A stretch of DNA of 21,702 nt from Firmicutes bacterium CAG:194 (GTDB taxonomy: Bacteria > Bacillota > Clostridia > Lachnospirales > Lachnospiraceae), in the NCBI GenBank assembly GCA_000432915.1, contig HF995219.1:28074-49775 (forward strand), written 5' to 3'. This document shows positions 1 to 8,328 of this stretch, piece by piece. The position numbers and the translations under genes were made by a program. The first letter of the stretch is position 1. Every line of letters begins with the position of its first letter. Below the pieces are notes generated by a model. It was given only the letters and a program-made list of their open reading frames with translations, did not search any database and was not told where the DNA came from.

Positions 1-1750
1 CATATCTGGCAGGAATGCCATAGGAACGCAAAAGCAGCGTGGCGGCAGAAGCAAAATGGGCACAATAGCCTTCCTTTTGTTCCTGCAGGAAGTAGGAAAC
101 AAAATCTTTCCGGACCGGTGTGCTGCCGGGCGTCATGCTGTAGCTGTAGTTGTCTGTCAGATAATTCTGAACGAGCTCGATCTGCCTTGGCAGCGTTTCT
201 CCCTGCCCGATCTCTTCCCTGAGCTGAGAGAAATAATCCTGCAGATCGTCTGGATAGTCCAGATAATGATCCAGGCAGAAGGTGTCGTAATACTCAATAT
301 AAGAAGCAAGTGTATCTGTTCCGGAAAGATCATTTAGCAGGGCATCCGGCTGCGCGGGAATGTTCCAGTAATTGTGCAGGAGTGGATAGTAGGACAGTGT
401 CATGGCAGAGCCTTTGGCAAGCTGCCCGCGCACAATGCTGTCTGTTGTCTGATACGGAACGGACAGGCTGTTGATCGTATAATAAGGCAGATACAGACAG
501 TTTGGATTGGCATCCACATTTTCAATCTGCATTTTGCCGTAAATACCGGCGTTTTTCGTTGTGTTTGTATAGTGCTGGAGTCTGCGTGCTTCCAGAAAGG
601 CAGTGTATTCCTCGTAGTCGTCCAGATGCTCTCCGAAAGCCCGCTCGAAAATACGTCTGTCAAAGGAGGGAGCTTCCCAGGAAGAGCCGGTATAGGTTTC
701 ACCGACATAAGCCCGCAGATAAAGTGTCTCGTAGGAGAATGGTACAAAGGTGATCGTCAGATCTGTCTTGTAATCCGGGCGGACATTGCTGACACCGCCG
801 AGTTTCCCTTCACTGATACCGCCTGTGGCACTGTAACGGTCGAAGAAACCGCCGATACCGCTCTGGGTCAGGATCTTCATGGATGCATCTACGCCTGTGC
901 GCAGCCTGCTGGTATTTTTTGTACCGGAGGCGGAAAGAAACGGAATACAGAAAAGCCCTGCCAGACAGGTAAAGGCAAACAGCAGTACAGACAACTGGAA
1001 AAATAATCTCCCGCTTGCATGATAGCGGAACGTGAGCTGTTTTCCTTTTTGCTGCGCGGCAAATTCTGTCCATTTTTTATCCCGGTAGGGCAGCCTGAAA
1101 TGCCTGCTCTGTTTCAGAAGAAAGATCATAAAATAGGAGAACAGAAGCAGCACAAAATACGGAAGTGCAGGCATTTTGTCAATGTAGATCCCAAGCTGGA
1201 AGATCGGAAATGTCAGAAGGAATACAAAGAACAGATTCATGTATTCGGAAATACAGATATTTAAAAGCACGATCAGAAAAAAGCCGATGAAAATAGCGGC
1301 GAAGGTGATCGTCAGGGTACGATCCGCATAATATTCCTTTGCTTCACGCAGAATGGACAGGTCAAAGTAATCACTGTAGGCTTCCTGTAAGATCGCCATG
1401 AATGCCTGATATCCACTGTTTACCTGATAGCGGTAGGTAAAAATGGAATAGGAAAAGACAAGAAAAATAACCGGATAAAACAGATTAAAGATAAAACGGC
1501 TGTAGTGCAGAAAAGCAAGCAGCATGGAAAAAAGCAGAAAACAGACAAAAACCGCTACCGGATAGCAGGGGAGCGAAAAACTTGAAATGACTGCACCGAT
1601 CGCGCCATAAGAAGCGGCAAAGATCAAAAGCCCCTTCATGGCGCAGACAAATGCGCGCCCGGAGCAGGATGTCGCAGGGGCATCCATCGAAAATCCGTGC
1701 GGATAGGCAGGCTCTGTCTGTTCTTGTTTTTTCTTTTTATGAAATAACAT
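1..1750 (-). CDS. Membrane-anchored transglutaminase-like protein (C-terminus beyond left edge)
   Basis: I translated this frame by hand: it is open from an ATG at 1750 to the window edge, giving about 583 visible residues. The N-terminal ~275 residues carry about seven hydrophobic segments (near 38-57, 63-81, 88-105, 147-170, 171-190, 196-213, 250-273). A long extracytoplasmic region follows, then the start of a transglutaminase-like domain with the motif EGYCAHFASAATLLLR, catalytic Cys near residue 563. The His and Asp of the triad would lie beyond the edge. This matches the TgpA-like membrane transglutaminases that accompany MoxR and DUF58 proteins. The start has a good ribosome binding site (AAGGAG, about 7 nt upstream) and overlaps the end of the DUF58 gene by 14 bp, implying translational coupling. 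The substrate is unknown; a role in envelope or surface-protein processing is inference. Confidence 0.9.
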   Translation of the reverse strand, partial: MLFHKKKKQEQTEPAYPHGFSMDAPATSCSGRAFVCAMKGLLIFAASYGAIGAVISSFSLPCYPVAVFVCFLLFSMLLAFLHYSRFIFNLFYPVIFLVFSYSIFTYRYQVNSGYQAFMAILQEAYSDYFDLSILREAKEYYADRTLTITFAAIFIGFFLIVLLNICISEYMNLFFVFLLTFPIFQLGIYIDKMPALPYFVLLLFSYFMIFLLKQSRHFRLPYRDKKWTEFAAQQKGKQLTFRYHASGRLFFQLSVLLFAFTCLAGLFCIPFLSASGTKNTSRLRTGVDASMKILTQSGIGGFFDRYSATGGISEGKLGGVSNVRPDYKTDLTITFVPFSYETLYLRAYVGETYTGSSWEAPSFDRRIFERAFGEHLDDYEEYTAFLEARRLQHYTNTTKNAGIYGKMQIENVDANPNCLYLPYYTINSLSVPYQTTDSIVRGQLAKGSAMTLSYYPLLHNYWNIPAQPDALLNDLSGTDTLASYIEYYDTFCLDHYLDYPDDLQDYFSQLREEIGQGETLPRQIELVQNYLTDNYSYSMTPGSTPVRKDFVSYFLQEQKEGYCAHFASAATLLLRSYGIPARY

Positions 1751-2765
1751 CTTCGACTCCTTTGTCAGTCACATGTAAAATGCTGCCATGCACCATATCT
1801 GCCTTTTGCAGGACAGTAAGTGCAAGATCGCTTTCCACGTAGGTGGATTCATAGAAACAACTGCGGAAGGCTTCTTCGAGCTGGTCTTCATTTAAAATGC
1901 AGAACTGCATGAAATCCTGTGCAGTGATCGAATAGTACCAGAAAAAGAAGGTAATACCATCTGCAAGCAACGTTCTGCCCATGGTCAGTGTATTGGACAG
2001 AATCTGCTCCAGCACAGGCTGCGCCGGGTCCGGCAGATAAAGCTCCGGCAGTAATATAAACTGGTGGGAAGAAGTCTGCTCGTTTTCCTTTACCATCAGC
2101 TTATGGATCTTGGCACTTAATTTCCAATGGATCTTCTGCAGACGGTCGCCCGGAATATATTCCCGGATGTCGGTCACATTGGAAGAAACATTTCCCTTTG
2201 CACCGTTTTCTTCAAATTCATCAAAGCCTTCTCCAAATGCCGCAGAAGAAAATTGCAGGCTGTCGTTTTCCAGCGGGAAAATAAAAAGTTCTTTTTGCAA
2301 AGTTACTTCTTTGTGGAAGGTAAAAAAATGCAGATAATCCCAGACCGTGATCTGTGTAAGGCGGATCTGATAGCAGGCTGCCCGTCGAAAGGTCAGTGGT
2401 ATGGAAAATGCAAAGCTGTCATGTGCATAAACCGGACAATTTACTTCGTAGCTCTCCTCATTCGGATAAAACGGAGAGGAGACGGTATAGTGGAATGTAC
2501 AGTCCGGAAGTGGCAGATAAGCCGGATTTTTCAAAACGAAAGAAACCGTGATCTCATCACCGCTGTGTCCGAACAGGAGGGAAGTTGTGATCTCAGGCTG
2601 CAAATGGCGGACCGCATACCGCGCTGCCAGATAAGAAGCCGGTGGCAGCAGAAGGAGCAGCATCAGGAGAAACAGAAAGATCGGTTTCTGATAAAAGGTT
2701 GCCAGCAGGATCACGATCAGATATATAAAGAAAAATCCTGCGGCAGAGAGTATTTTACGGAGCAT
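1737..2765 (-). CDS. DUF58 domain protein of a MoxR operon
   Basis: This is a 342-residue protein. Two N-terminal hydrophobic segments (about residues 9-24 and 29-46) anchor it in the membrane. A soluble region follows that carries the DUF58 signature REYIPGDRLQKIHWKLSAK at about 201-219. DUF58 proteins have a von Willebrand factor A-like fold and are thought to work with MoxR ATPases; the biochemical role is not settled. The ATG is preceded by AAGGA about 8 nt upstream. The gene starts 17 nt after the moxR stop, and its own end overlaps the transglutaminase start, so the three are almost certainly co-transcribed. Length and motif are normal for the family, with no sign of damage. Confidence 0.93.
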   Translation of the reverse strand: MLRKILSAAGFFFIYLIVILLATFYQKPIFLFLLMLLLLLPPASYLAARYAVRHLQPEITTSLLFGHSGDEITVSFVLKNPAYLPLPDCTFHYTVSSPFYPNEESYEVNCPVYAHDSFAFSIPLTFRRAACYQIRLTQITVWDYLHFFTFHKEVTLQKELFIFPLENDSLQFSSAAFGEGFDEFEENGAKGNVSSNVTDIREYIPGDRLQKIHWKLSAKIHKLMVKENEQTSSHQFILLPELYLPDPAQPVLEQILSNTLTMGRTLLADGITFFFWYYSITAQDFMQFCILNEDQLEEAFRSCFYESTYVESDLALTVLQKADMVHGSILHVTDKGVEDVIS

Positions 2766-2782
2766 GGCAGATTCCTTTCATA

Positions 2783-3721
2783 TCAGCGGGCAGGGGAAAG
2801 CAGCGGGATACGGACACTTTTTAACACCTGTGACAGGACATCTTCGGCAGAAAGTCCTGCTGCGCGCGCCTTTGTATTCAGGATCACACGATGGCTGCAG
2901 ACACTTAAAAAGACTGCATGGATATCCTCCGGTACAAGATAATCCCGATCCATGTAAAAGGCATAAGCGCGTGCCATTTTTAAAAGCGCGATACTGCCAC
3001 GCGGGCTGATGCCCTGTAGAAGATATTCGTGAACGCGTGTGGCTTCGGTAAGCGTAACAATATAGTCGATCAGCTCAGGGGCTGTATAAACAGCTTCTGC
3101 CTGTTTCTGCATGCCAAGAAGTGTTTCACCGGTCAGAACAGCCTGCACGCTGTCCATATTGCCGGAGGAATGTCCCATGAGTATCTCCGTGGCAGCAGTA
3201 TGATCCGGATAACCGAGTGAAAGCCGGATAAAGAAACGGTCAAGCTGCGAATCGGGCAGCTTCTGCGTTCCGGAAGCACCGGTCGGATTTTGTGTGGCAA
3301 TGACAAAAAAAGGTGCATCAAGCTTTCTGGTCACACCATCCACGCTGACACTGCCTTCCTCCATGACTTCCAGAAGCGCGGACTGCGTTTTGGGGGAAGT
3401 ACGGTTTATTTCATCCGCCAGAAAGATATTGGTAAAGATCGCCCCCGGACGATAGACAAATTCACCGGTTTTGGTATCTAATAAAGAAAAGCCCAGAATA
3501 TCACTCGGCAGGACATCCGGCGTAAACTGCATTCTTTTATAATGAAGGGACATGGCACGGGAGAGGGCAACGGCAAGTGTTGTTTTTCCGACACCCGGAA
3601 TGTCCTCCAGCAGGATATGTCCGCCTGCCAGCATACAGCACAGGATCTGGTCGATACAGTCTTCCTTGCCGCGCAGTACCTTTGTGATCTCAGATTTTAC
3701 CTGTAATAAGTTTTCGTTCAT
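2783..3721 (-). CDS. MoxR-family AAA+ ATPase
   Basis: This is a 312-residue ATPase, typical of the family. It shows Walker A GVGKTT at 43-48, Walker B FLADEINR near 100-107, the sensor-1 type motif ATQNP at 142-146, DRF at 161-163 as the likely arginine-finger region, and SPRG at 239-242 (sensor 2). MoxR ATPases act as chaperone-like partners of VWA/DUF58 proteins; here the partner is encoded immediately downstream. The start codon has AGGAG about 6 nt upstream. It is the first gene of the minus-strand operon and diverges from carA across a 205-bp intergenic region. The specific client is unknown; the membrane transglutaminase at the end of the operon is an obvious candidate, by inference. 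Confidence 0.95.
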   Translation of the reverse strand: MNENLLQVKSEITKVLRGKEDCIDQILCCMLAGGHILLEDIPGVGKTTLAVALSRAMSLHYKRMQFTPDVLPSDILGFSLLDTKTGEFVYRPGAIFTNIFLADEINRTSPKTQSALLEVMEEGSVSVDGVTRKLDAPFFVIATQNPTGASGTQKLPDSQLDRFFIRLSLGYPDHTAATEILMGHSSGNMDSVQAVLTGETLLGMQKQAEAVYTAPELIDYIVTLTEATRVHEYLLQGISPRGSIALLKMARAYAFYMDRDYLVPEDIHAVFLSVCSHRVILNTKARAAGLSAEDVLSQVLKSVRIPLLSPAR

Positions 3722-3767
3722 TGAAATCTCCTGTTATATGGTATAATGATCAATAGGTTTCTGTTTC

Positions 3768-3781
3768 CTATTTTAAAATAG
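3768..3781. repeat. 14-bp perfect palindrome in the moxR/carA divergent region
   Basis: CTATTTTAAAATAG is a perfect palindrome with no loop, so it suits a dimeric protein site better than an RNA hairpin. It covers the predicted moxR -10. Around it AATAGG occurs at 3752-3757 and 3798-3803 and its inverse CCTATT at 3767-3772. It could be an operator. AT-rich symmetry by chance, or simple overlap with a promoter, is also possible. Confidence 0.35.
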
Positions 3782-3798
3782 AATGAAAGAAGTTACAA
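3770..3798 (-). promoter_or_regulatory. Predicted sigma-A promoter of the moxR operon
   Basis: Reading the minus strand, TTGTAA (3793-3798) and TAAAAT (3770-3775) are separated by exactly 17 bp, about 50 bp upstream of the moxR ATG. The -10 falls within a perfect palindrome (3768-3781). Prediction from sequence only. Confidence 0.5.
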
Positions 3799-3862
3799 TA
3801 GGGAAATAGAACGTAAAGTCAAGTTCAGGTCTAAAATAAATAAAAACATTGCATGAGCGAGG

Positions 3863-3891
3863 TTGAATGCGAAAAATTTGTATGCTATAAT
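3863..3891 (+). promoter_or_regulatory. Predicted sigma-A promoter of carA-carB
   Basis: TTGAAT (3863-3868) and TATAAT (3886-3891) are separated by 17 bp, and a TG one base before the -10 gives an extended -10. Transcription would begin near 3898, leaving a leader of only about 29 nt before the carA ATG. That is too short for a PyrR-type attenuator or a riboswitch, so any pyrimidine or arginine control at this promoter would have to act elsewhere, for example on initiation or on the enzyme. Confidence 0.75.
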
Positions 3892-3926
3892 AAAACGATT
3901 ATGCGAAAGGATGAACAGGTGAGACT

Positions 3927-5102
3927 ATGAAAGCTTTTTTAATCTTGGAAGATGGCACCGTTTTTGAAGGAACTCATATCGGAGCCGACAAAGAAATCAT
4001 TAGTGAGATTGTATTTAACACATCAATGGCAGGCTATCTGGAAGTGCTGACAGATCCGTCCTATGCGGGACAGGCAGTTTGCATGACCTATCCACTGATC
4101 GGTAACTACGGAATCTGCACGGAAGATATGGAATCAAATAAGCCGTGGCCGGATGGATTTATCGTCAGGGAATTATCCCGGATCCCAAGTAATTTCCGCA
4201 GCAATATCACGATCCAGGAATTTCTGGAAGTAAACGATGTACCGGGAATTGCAGGGATCGATACAAGAGCCCTGACAAAGATCTTACGTGAAAAGGGAAC
4301 AATGAACGGCTGCATTACAACAGATGAGCACTATGATCTGGCAGCACTGACAGAAAAGATGAAAGCTTATACCACAGGAAAGGTAGTGGAAAAGGTTACC
4401 TGTGATCAGAAATATATCTGCAAGGGATCTGAGACACTGGAAGAAAACGGACCGATCTCAGGCAGTGCGGTTTATACGGGAGAAAAGGAAATGAGACCTT
4501 CTCTTGTGCATGAGCTGAACGGAAAGGGCAAGAAGGTAGCACTCCTTGATCTTGGAGCAAAAAAGAATATTGCCAGATCACTGGCACAGAGAGGCTGTGA
4601 TGTCACGGTATATCCGGCTCTGACAACAGCAGAGGAGATCATCAATGATCATCCGGACGGTATTATGCTCAGTAACGGACCCGGCGATCCGAAGGAATGT
4701 GTTTCCATTATCGCCGAGATTAAAAAGCTTTATGATACAGATATTCCGATCTTTGCGATCTGTCTGGGACATCAGCTCATGGCACTTGCAACGGGAGCGG
4801 ATACATTTAAAATGAAATACGGACACAGAGGGGGCAATCATCCGGTCAAGGATCTTTCTACCGGACGTGTTTACATTTCCTCTCAGAACCATGGCTATGT
4901 GGTAGATATGGATAAGCTGGATCCGAAGGTCGCAACACCTGCCTTTGTCAATGTCAATGATGGCACCTGTGAAGGACTCAGCTATACAGGAAAGAATATA
5001 TTCACCGTGCAGTTCCATCCTGAGGCTTGCCCGGGACCACAGGACTCCGGCTATTTATTTGACCGATTTATTACGATGATGGAGGAGAATGCAAATGCCT
5101 AA
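3927..5102 (+). CDS. carA: Carbamoyl phosphate synthase small (glutaminase) subunit
   Basis: CarA hydrolyses glutamine and passes ammonia to CarB for carbamoyl phosphate synthesis, feeding the pyrimidine and arginine pathways in the cytoplasm. The 391-residue protein has the CarA N-terminal domain (NTSMAGYLEVLTDPSYAGQ at about 31-49) and a C-terminal class I glutamine amidotransferase domain from about 202. The nucleophile is Cys279 in AICLGHQ, and His364 and Glu366 lie in FHPE. It is slightly longer than many bacterial CarA proteins because of a longer linker near 165-195. The ATG follows AGGTGAG closely and lies about 29 nt from the predicted transcription start. The gene overlaps carB by 8 bp. 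Confidence 0.98.
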   Translation: MKAFLILEDGTVFEGTHIGADKEIISEIVFNTSMAGYLEVLTDPSYAGQAVCMTYPLIGNYGICTEDMESNKPWPDGFIVRELSRIPSNFRSNITIQEFLEVNDVPGIAGIDTRALTKILREKGTMNGCITTDEHYDLAALTEKMKAYTTGKVVEKVTCDQKYICKGSETLEENGPISGSAVYTGEKEMRPSLVHELNGKGKKVALLDLGAKKNIARSLAQRGCDVTVYPALTTAEEIINDHPDGIMLSNGPGDPKECVSIIAEIKKLYDTDIPIFAICLGHQLMALATGADTFKMKYGHRGGNHPVKDLSTGRVYISSQNHGYVVDMDKLDPKVATPAFVNVNDGTCEGLSYTGKNIFTVQFHPEACPGPQDSGYLFDRFITMMEENANA

Positions 5103-8100
5103 GAATCCAAATGTAAAAAAAGTTATGGTAATCGGCTCCGGCCCGATCGTGATCGGACAGGCAGCAGAATTTGATTATGCCGGTACACAGGCATGTCGCT
5201 CCCTGAAAGAGGAAGGTGTGGAGGTTATTCTGGTAAACTCCAATCCGGCGACGATCATGACAGATAAAAATATTGCCGACAAGGTATATATTGAGCCACT
5301 GACGGTAGATGTGATCAAACAGATCATTGAAAAGGAAAAGCCGGACAGCTTACTGCCGAACATGGGCGGACAGGCAGGTCTGAATCTTGGTATGGAGCTT
5401 GCAGAGTCAGGCTTTCTGGACAGCCACGGTGTAACGCTTCTCGGTACGACCGCAGAAACGATCCGTAATGCAGAGGGCAGACAGGAATTTAAAGATCTGA
5501 TGGAGCGTATCGGTGAGCCGTGTGCACCGTCTCTTCTTGTTGAGAATATTCAGGACGGCGTGGATTTTGCCAATAAGATCGGCTATCCGGTCGTACTGCG
5601 TCCTGCCTATACACTGGGCGGTTCCGGCGGTGGTATCGCACATAATCTGGCAGAGCTTGAGAGCATTCTGGAAAATGGTCTGCGTCTTTCCCGTGTCGGA
5701 CAGGTTCTGGTAGAAAGATGTATCAGCGGCTGGAAAGAAATCGAGTACGAAGTTATGCGCGACAGTGCAGGAAACTGTATTACCGTATGTAATATGGAAA
5801 ATATCGATCCGGTCGGTGTCCATACAGGTGACAGTATCGTAGTAGCACCTTCCCAGACACTTTCCGATAAGGAATATCAGATGCTGCGTACTTCAGCACT
5901 GAACATCATCAACGAATTAAAGATCACAGGTGGATGTAACGTACAGTTTGCACTGCATCCGACCAGCTTTGAATATTGCGTGATCGAGGTAAATCCGCGT
6001 GTGAGCCGGTCTTCCGCGCTGGCTTCCAAGGCGACAGGTTATCCGATTGCCAAGGTTGCTGCCAAGATCGCACTCGGTTATACACTTGACGAGATCAAGA
6101 ATGCGATCACAGGAAAGACATACGCAAGCTTTGAGCCGACACTTGACTACTGTGTTGTAAAAGTACCGAGACTTCCGTTTGACAAGTTTATTACGGCAAA
6201 ACGTACGCTGACAACGCAGATGAAAGCAACCGGTGAGGTTATGAGTATCTGCACCAACTTTGAAGGTGCCCTCATGAAAGCACTCCGTTCCTTAGAGCAG
6301 CATGTGGACTGTCTGCGCAGCTATGATTTCACGGAGCTGACAAAGGAAGAGTTGGTCGAACGGTTAAAGATCGTGGACGACCAGAGAATCTATGTCATTG
6401 CGGAAGCCCTCAGAAAAGGCGTCAGCTATGATGAGATCCATGAGATCACTATGGTAGACCACTGGTTTATCGATAAGCTGGCAATTCTGGTTGAAATGGA
6501 AGATGCCCTGGAAAAAGGTCCTCTGACAGTAGAACTGTTACGCGAAGCAAAGAGAATTGAATTCCCTGATACGGTTATTTCCCGCCTGACAGGAAAGAGC
6601 GTGGAAGAGATCAAGAAGATGCGTTATGATAATGGTATCGTAGCTTCTTATAAGATGGTAGATACCTGTGCAGCCGAGTTTGAAGCTGCCACACCATATT
6701 ACTACAGTGTATATGGCGGAGAGAATGAAGCAATCGAGACAAATGCCCGCAAGAAGGTGCTGGTACTCGGTTCCGGCCCGATCCGTATCGGTCAGGGTAT
6801 CGAATTTGACTTCTGTTCCGTACATGCGACATGGGCATTTGCCAAAGCCGGTTATGAAACAATCATCGTAAATAACAACCCGGAAACAGTCAGCACGGAC
6901 TTTGATATCGCTGATAAGCTGTATTTTGAGCCACTGACGGCAGAAGATGTGGAAAATATCGTAAACATCGAAAAGCCGGACGGCGCAGTTGTACAGTTCG
7001 GTGGACAGACAGCCATCAAGTTGACGGAAGATCTGATGAAGATGGGTGTTCCGATCCTGGGTACAAAGGCAGAAGATGTCGATGCGGCAGAGGACAGGGA
7101 ATTATTTGATGAGATCTTAGAGCAGACCGGTATTCCGAGAGCAGCGGGCGGAACTGTCTTTACGGCAGAAGAGGCAAAGGCGGTTGCCAACAGATTAGGC
7201 TATCCTGTTCTTGTCAGACCTTCCTACGTGCTGGGCGGTCAGGGTATGCAGATCGCAATTTCCGATGCTGAGATCGAAGAATTTATGGCAGTCATCAACC
7301 AGTATACACAGGAGCATCCGATCCTTGTCGATAAGTATCTGATGGGTAAAGAGCTGGAAGTAGATGCGGTATGTGACGGTACAGATATCCTGATCCCGGG
7401 TATTATGGAGCACATTGAAAGAACAGGTGTCCATTCCGGTGACAGTATTTCCGTTTATCCTGCACCGACAGTCAGCGATAAGGTAAAAGAGACGATCGCT
7501 GAGTATTCCCGCAGACTGGCTAAAGCACTGCACGTTATCGGACTGATCAACATTCAGTTTATTTCTGTCGGGGATGAGGTTTATGTCATTGAAGTAAATC
7601 CTCGTTCTTCCAGAACAGTACCGTATATCAGTAAAGTAACAGGTATTCCGATCGTAGATCTTGCATCAGAAGTCATTATGGGCAAGAAGATCCGTGATCT
7701 GGGATATGAACCGGGTCTGCAGCCTGCAGCTGATTATTTTGCGATCAAGATGCCGGTATTCTCCTTCGAAAAGATCCGTGGTGCGGAGATTTCCTTAGGC
7801 CCTGAAATGAAATCAACCGGTGAGTGTCTGGGTATTGCAAAGACATTTAACGAAGCACTTTATAAAGCATTCCTCGGAGCAGGTGTGGATCTGCCGAAAT
7901 ACAAGCAGATGATCATCACCGTAAAGGATGCGGATAAGGGAGAAGCAATCGAGATCGGACGCCGGTTTGAGAAGCTCGGCTATACGATCTACGCAACACG
8001 TTCTACGGCAAATGCTTTGAAGGAAGCAGGTGTCAGCGCCAGAAAGGTAAACAAGATCCATCAGGAATCACCTACCGTTATGGATCTGCTGCTCGGTCAT

Positions 8101-8292
8101 AAGATCGATCTGGTCATCGATACGCCGACACAGGGACGTGATAAATCAAGAGACGGATTTTTGATCCGCCGTACTGCGATTGAAACAGGTGTCAACTGCC
8201 TGACCAGTCTGGATACAGCCAATGCGCTTCTGACCAGTCTGGAAAATACAGATGCAAAGAAACTGACGCTGATCGATATTGCACAAATCTAA
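5095..8292 (+). CDS. carB: Carbamoyl phosphate synthase large subunit
   Basis: CarB makes carbamoyl phosphate from bicarbonate, ammonia (from CarA) and two ATP. I place the start at the ATG at 5095 rather than the in-frame ATG at 5089, because GGAGGAG (5081-5087) is 7 nt from the former and only 1 nt from the latter; this gives 1065 residues, the usual length. The two homologous ATP-grasp halves are plain: GSGPIVIGQAAEFDYAG near the N-terminus is echoed by GSGPIRIGQGIEFDF near residue 555. The last ~135 residues form the MGS-like allosteric domain (VNKIHQES and IDTPTQGR). All parts look intact. It overlaps the carA stop by 8 bp, so the subunits are translationally coupled. A c-di-GMP enzyme follows after 36 bp with no terminator visible. 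Confidence 0.98.
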   Translation: MPKNPNVKKVMVIGSGPIVIGQAAEFDYAGTQACRSLKEEGVEVILVNSNPATIMTDKNIADKVYIEPLTVDVIKQIIEKEKPDSLLPNMGGQAGLNLGMELAESGFLDSHGVTLLGTTAETIRNAEGRQEFKDLMERIGEPCAPSLLVENIQDGVDFANKIGYPVVLRPAYTLGGSGGGIAHNLAELESILENGLRLSRVGQVLVERCISGWKEIEYEVMRDSAGNCITVCNMENIDPVGVHTGDSIVVAPSQTLSDKEYQMLRTSALNIINELKITGGCNVQFALHPTSFEYCVIEVNPRVSRSSALASKATGYPIAKVAAKIALGYTLDEIKNAITGKTYASFEPTLDYCVVKVPRLPFDKFITAKRTLTTQMKATGEVMSICTNFEGALMKALRSLEQHVDCLRSYDFTELTKEELVERLKIVDDQRIYVIAEALRKGVSYDEIHEITMVDHWFIDKLAILVEMEDALEKGPLTVELLREAKRIEFPDTVISRLTGKSVEEIKKMRYDNGIVASYKMVDTCAAEFEAATPYYYSVYGGENEAIETNARKKVLVLGSGPIRIGQGIEFDFCSVHATWAFAKAGYETIIVNNNPETVSTDFDIADKLYFEPLTAEDVENIVNIEKPDGAVVQFGGQTAIKLTEDLMKMGVPILGTKAEDVDAAEDRELFDEILEQTGIPRAAGGTVFTAEEAKAVANRLGYPVLVRPSYVLGGQGMQIAISDAEIEEFMAVINQYTQEHPILVDKYLMGKELEVDAVCDGTDILIPGIMEHIERTGVHSGDSISVYPAPTVSDKVKETIAEYSRRLAKALHVIGLINIQFISVGDEVYVIEVNPRSSRTVPYISKVTGIPIVDLASEVIMGKKIRDLGYEPGLQPAADYFAIKMPVFSFEKIRGAEISLGPEMKSTGECLGIAKTFNEALYKAFLGAGVDLPKYKQMIITVKDADKGEAIEIGRRFEKLGYTIYATRSTANALKEAGVSARKVNKIHQESPTVMDLLLGHKIDLVIDTPTQGRDKSRDGFLIRRTAIETGVNCLTSLDTANALLTSLENTDAKKLTLIDIAQI

Positions 8293-8328
8293 ATGGGTTA
8301 ATGAAGCAGTTGTTTTGTTGGGGGAAGC

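Noticed and set aside
374..1006. 210-residue plus-strand open frame
   Set aside because: It is antisense to the transglutaminase gene, whose catalytic motif, membrane segments and ribosome binding site are clear; the antisense translation has no recognisable features.
2127..2942. 271-residue plus-strand open frame
   Set aside because: It lies opposite the DUF58 and moxR genes and crosses their junction; it has no ribosome binding site or family features.
3721..3747. Plus-strand TTGAAA...TATAAT as a second carA promoter
   Set aside because: The spacer is only 15 bp and the TTGAAA is at the moxR start; the promoter at 3863-3891 is much better placed and spaced.
5089..5094. ATG at 5089 as carB start
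   Set aside because: GGAGGAG ends 1 nt before it; the ATG at 5095 is 7 nt away and gives the usual MPKNPNVKKVMVIG start.
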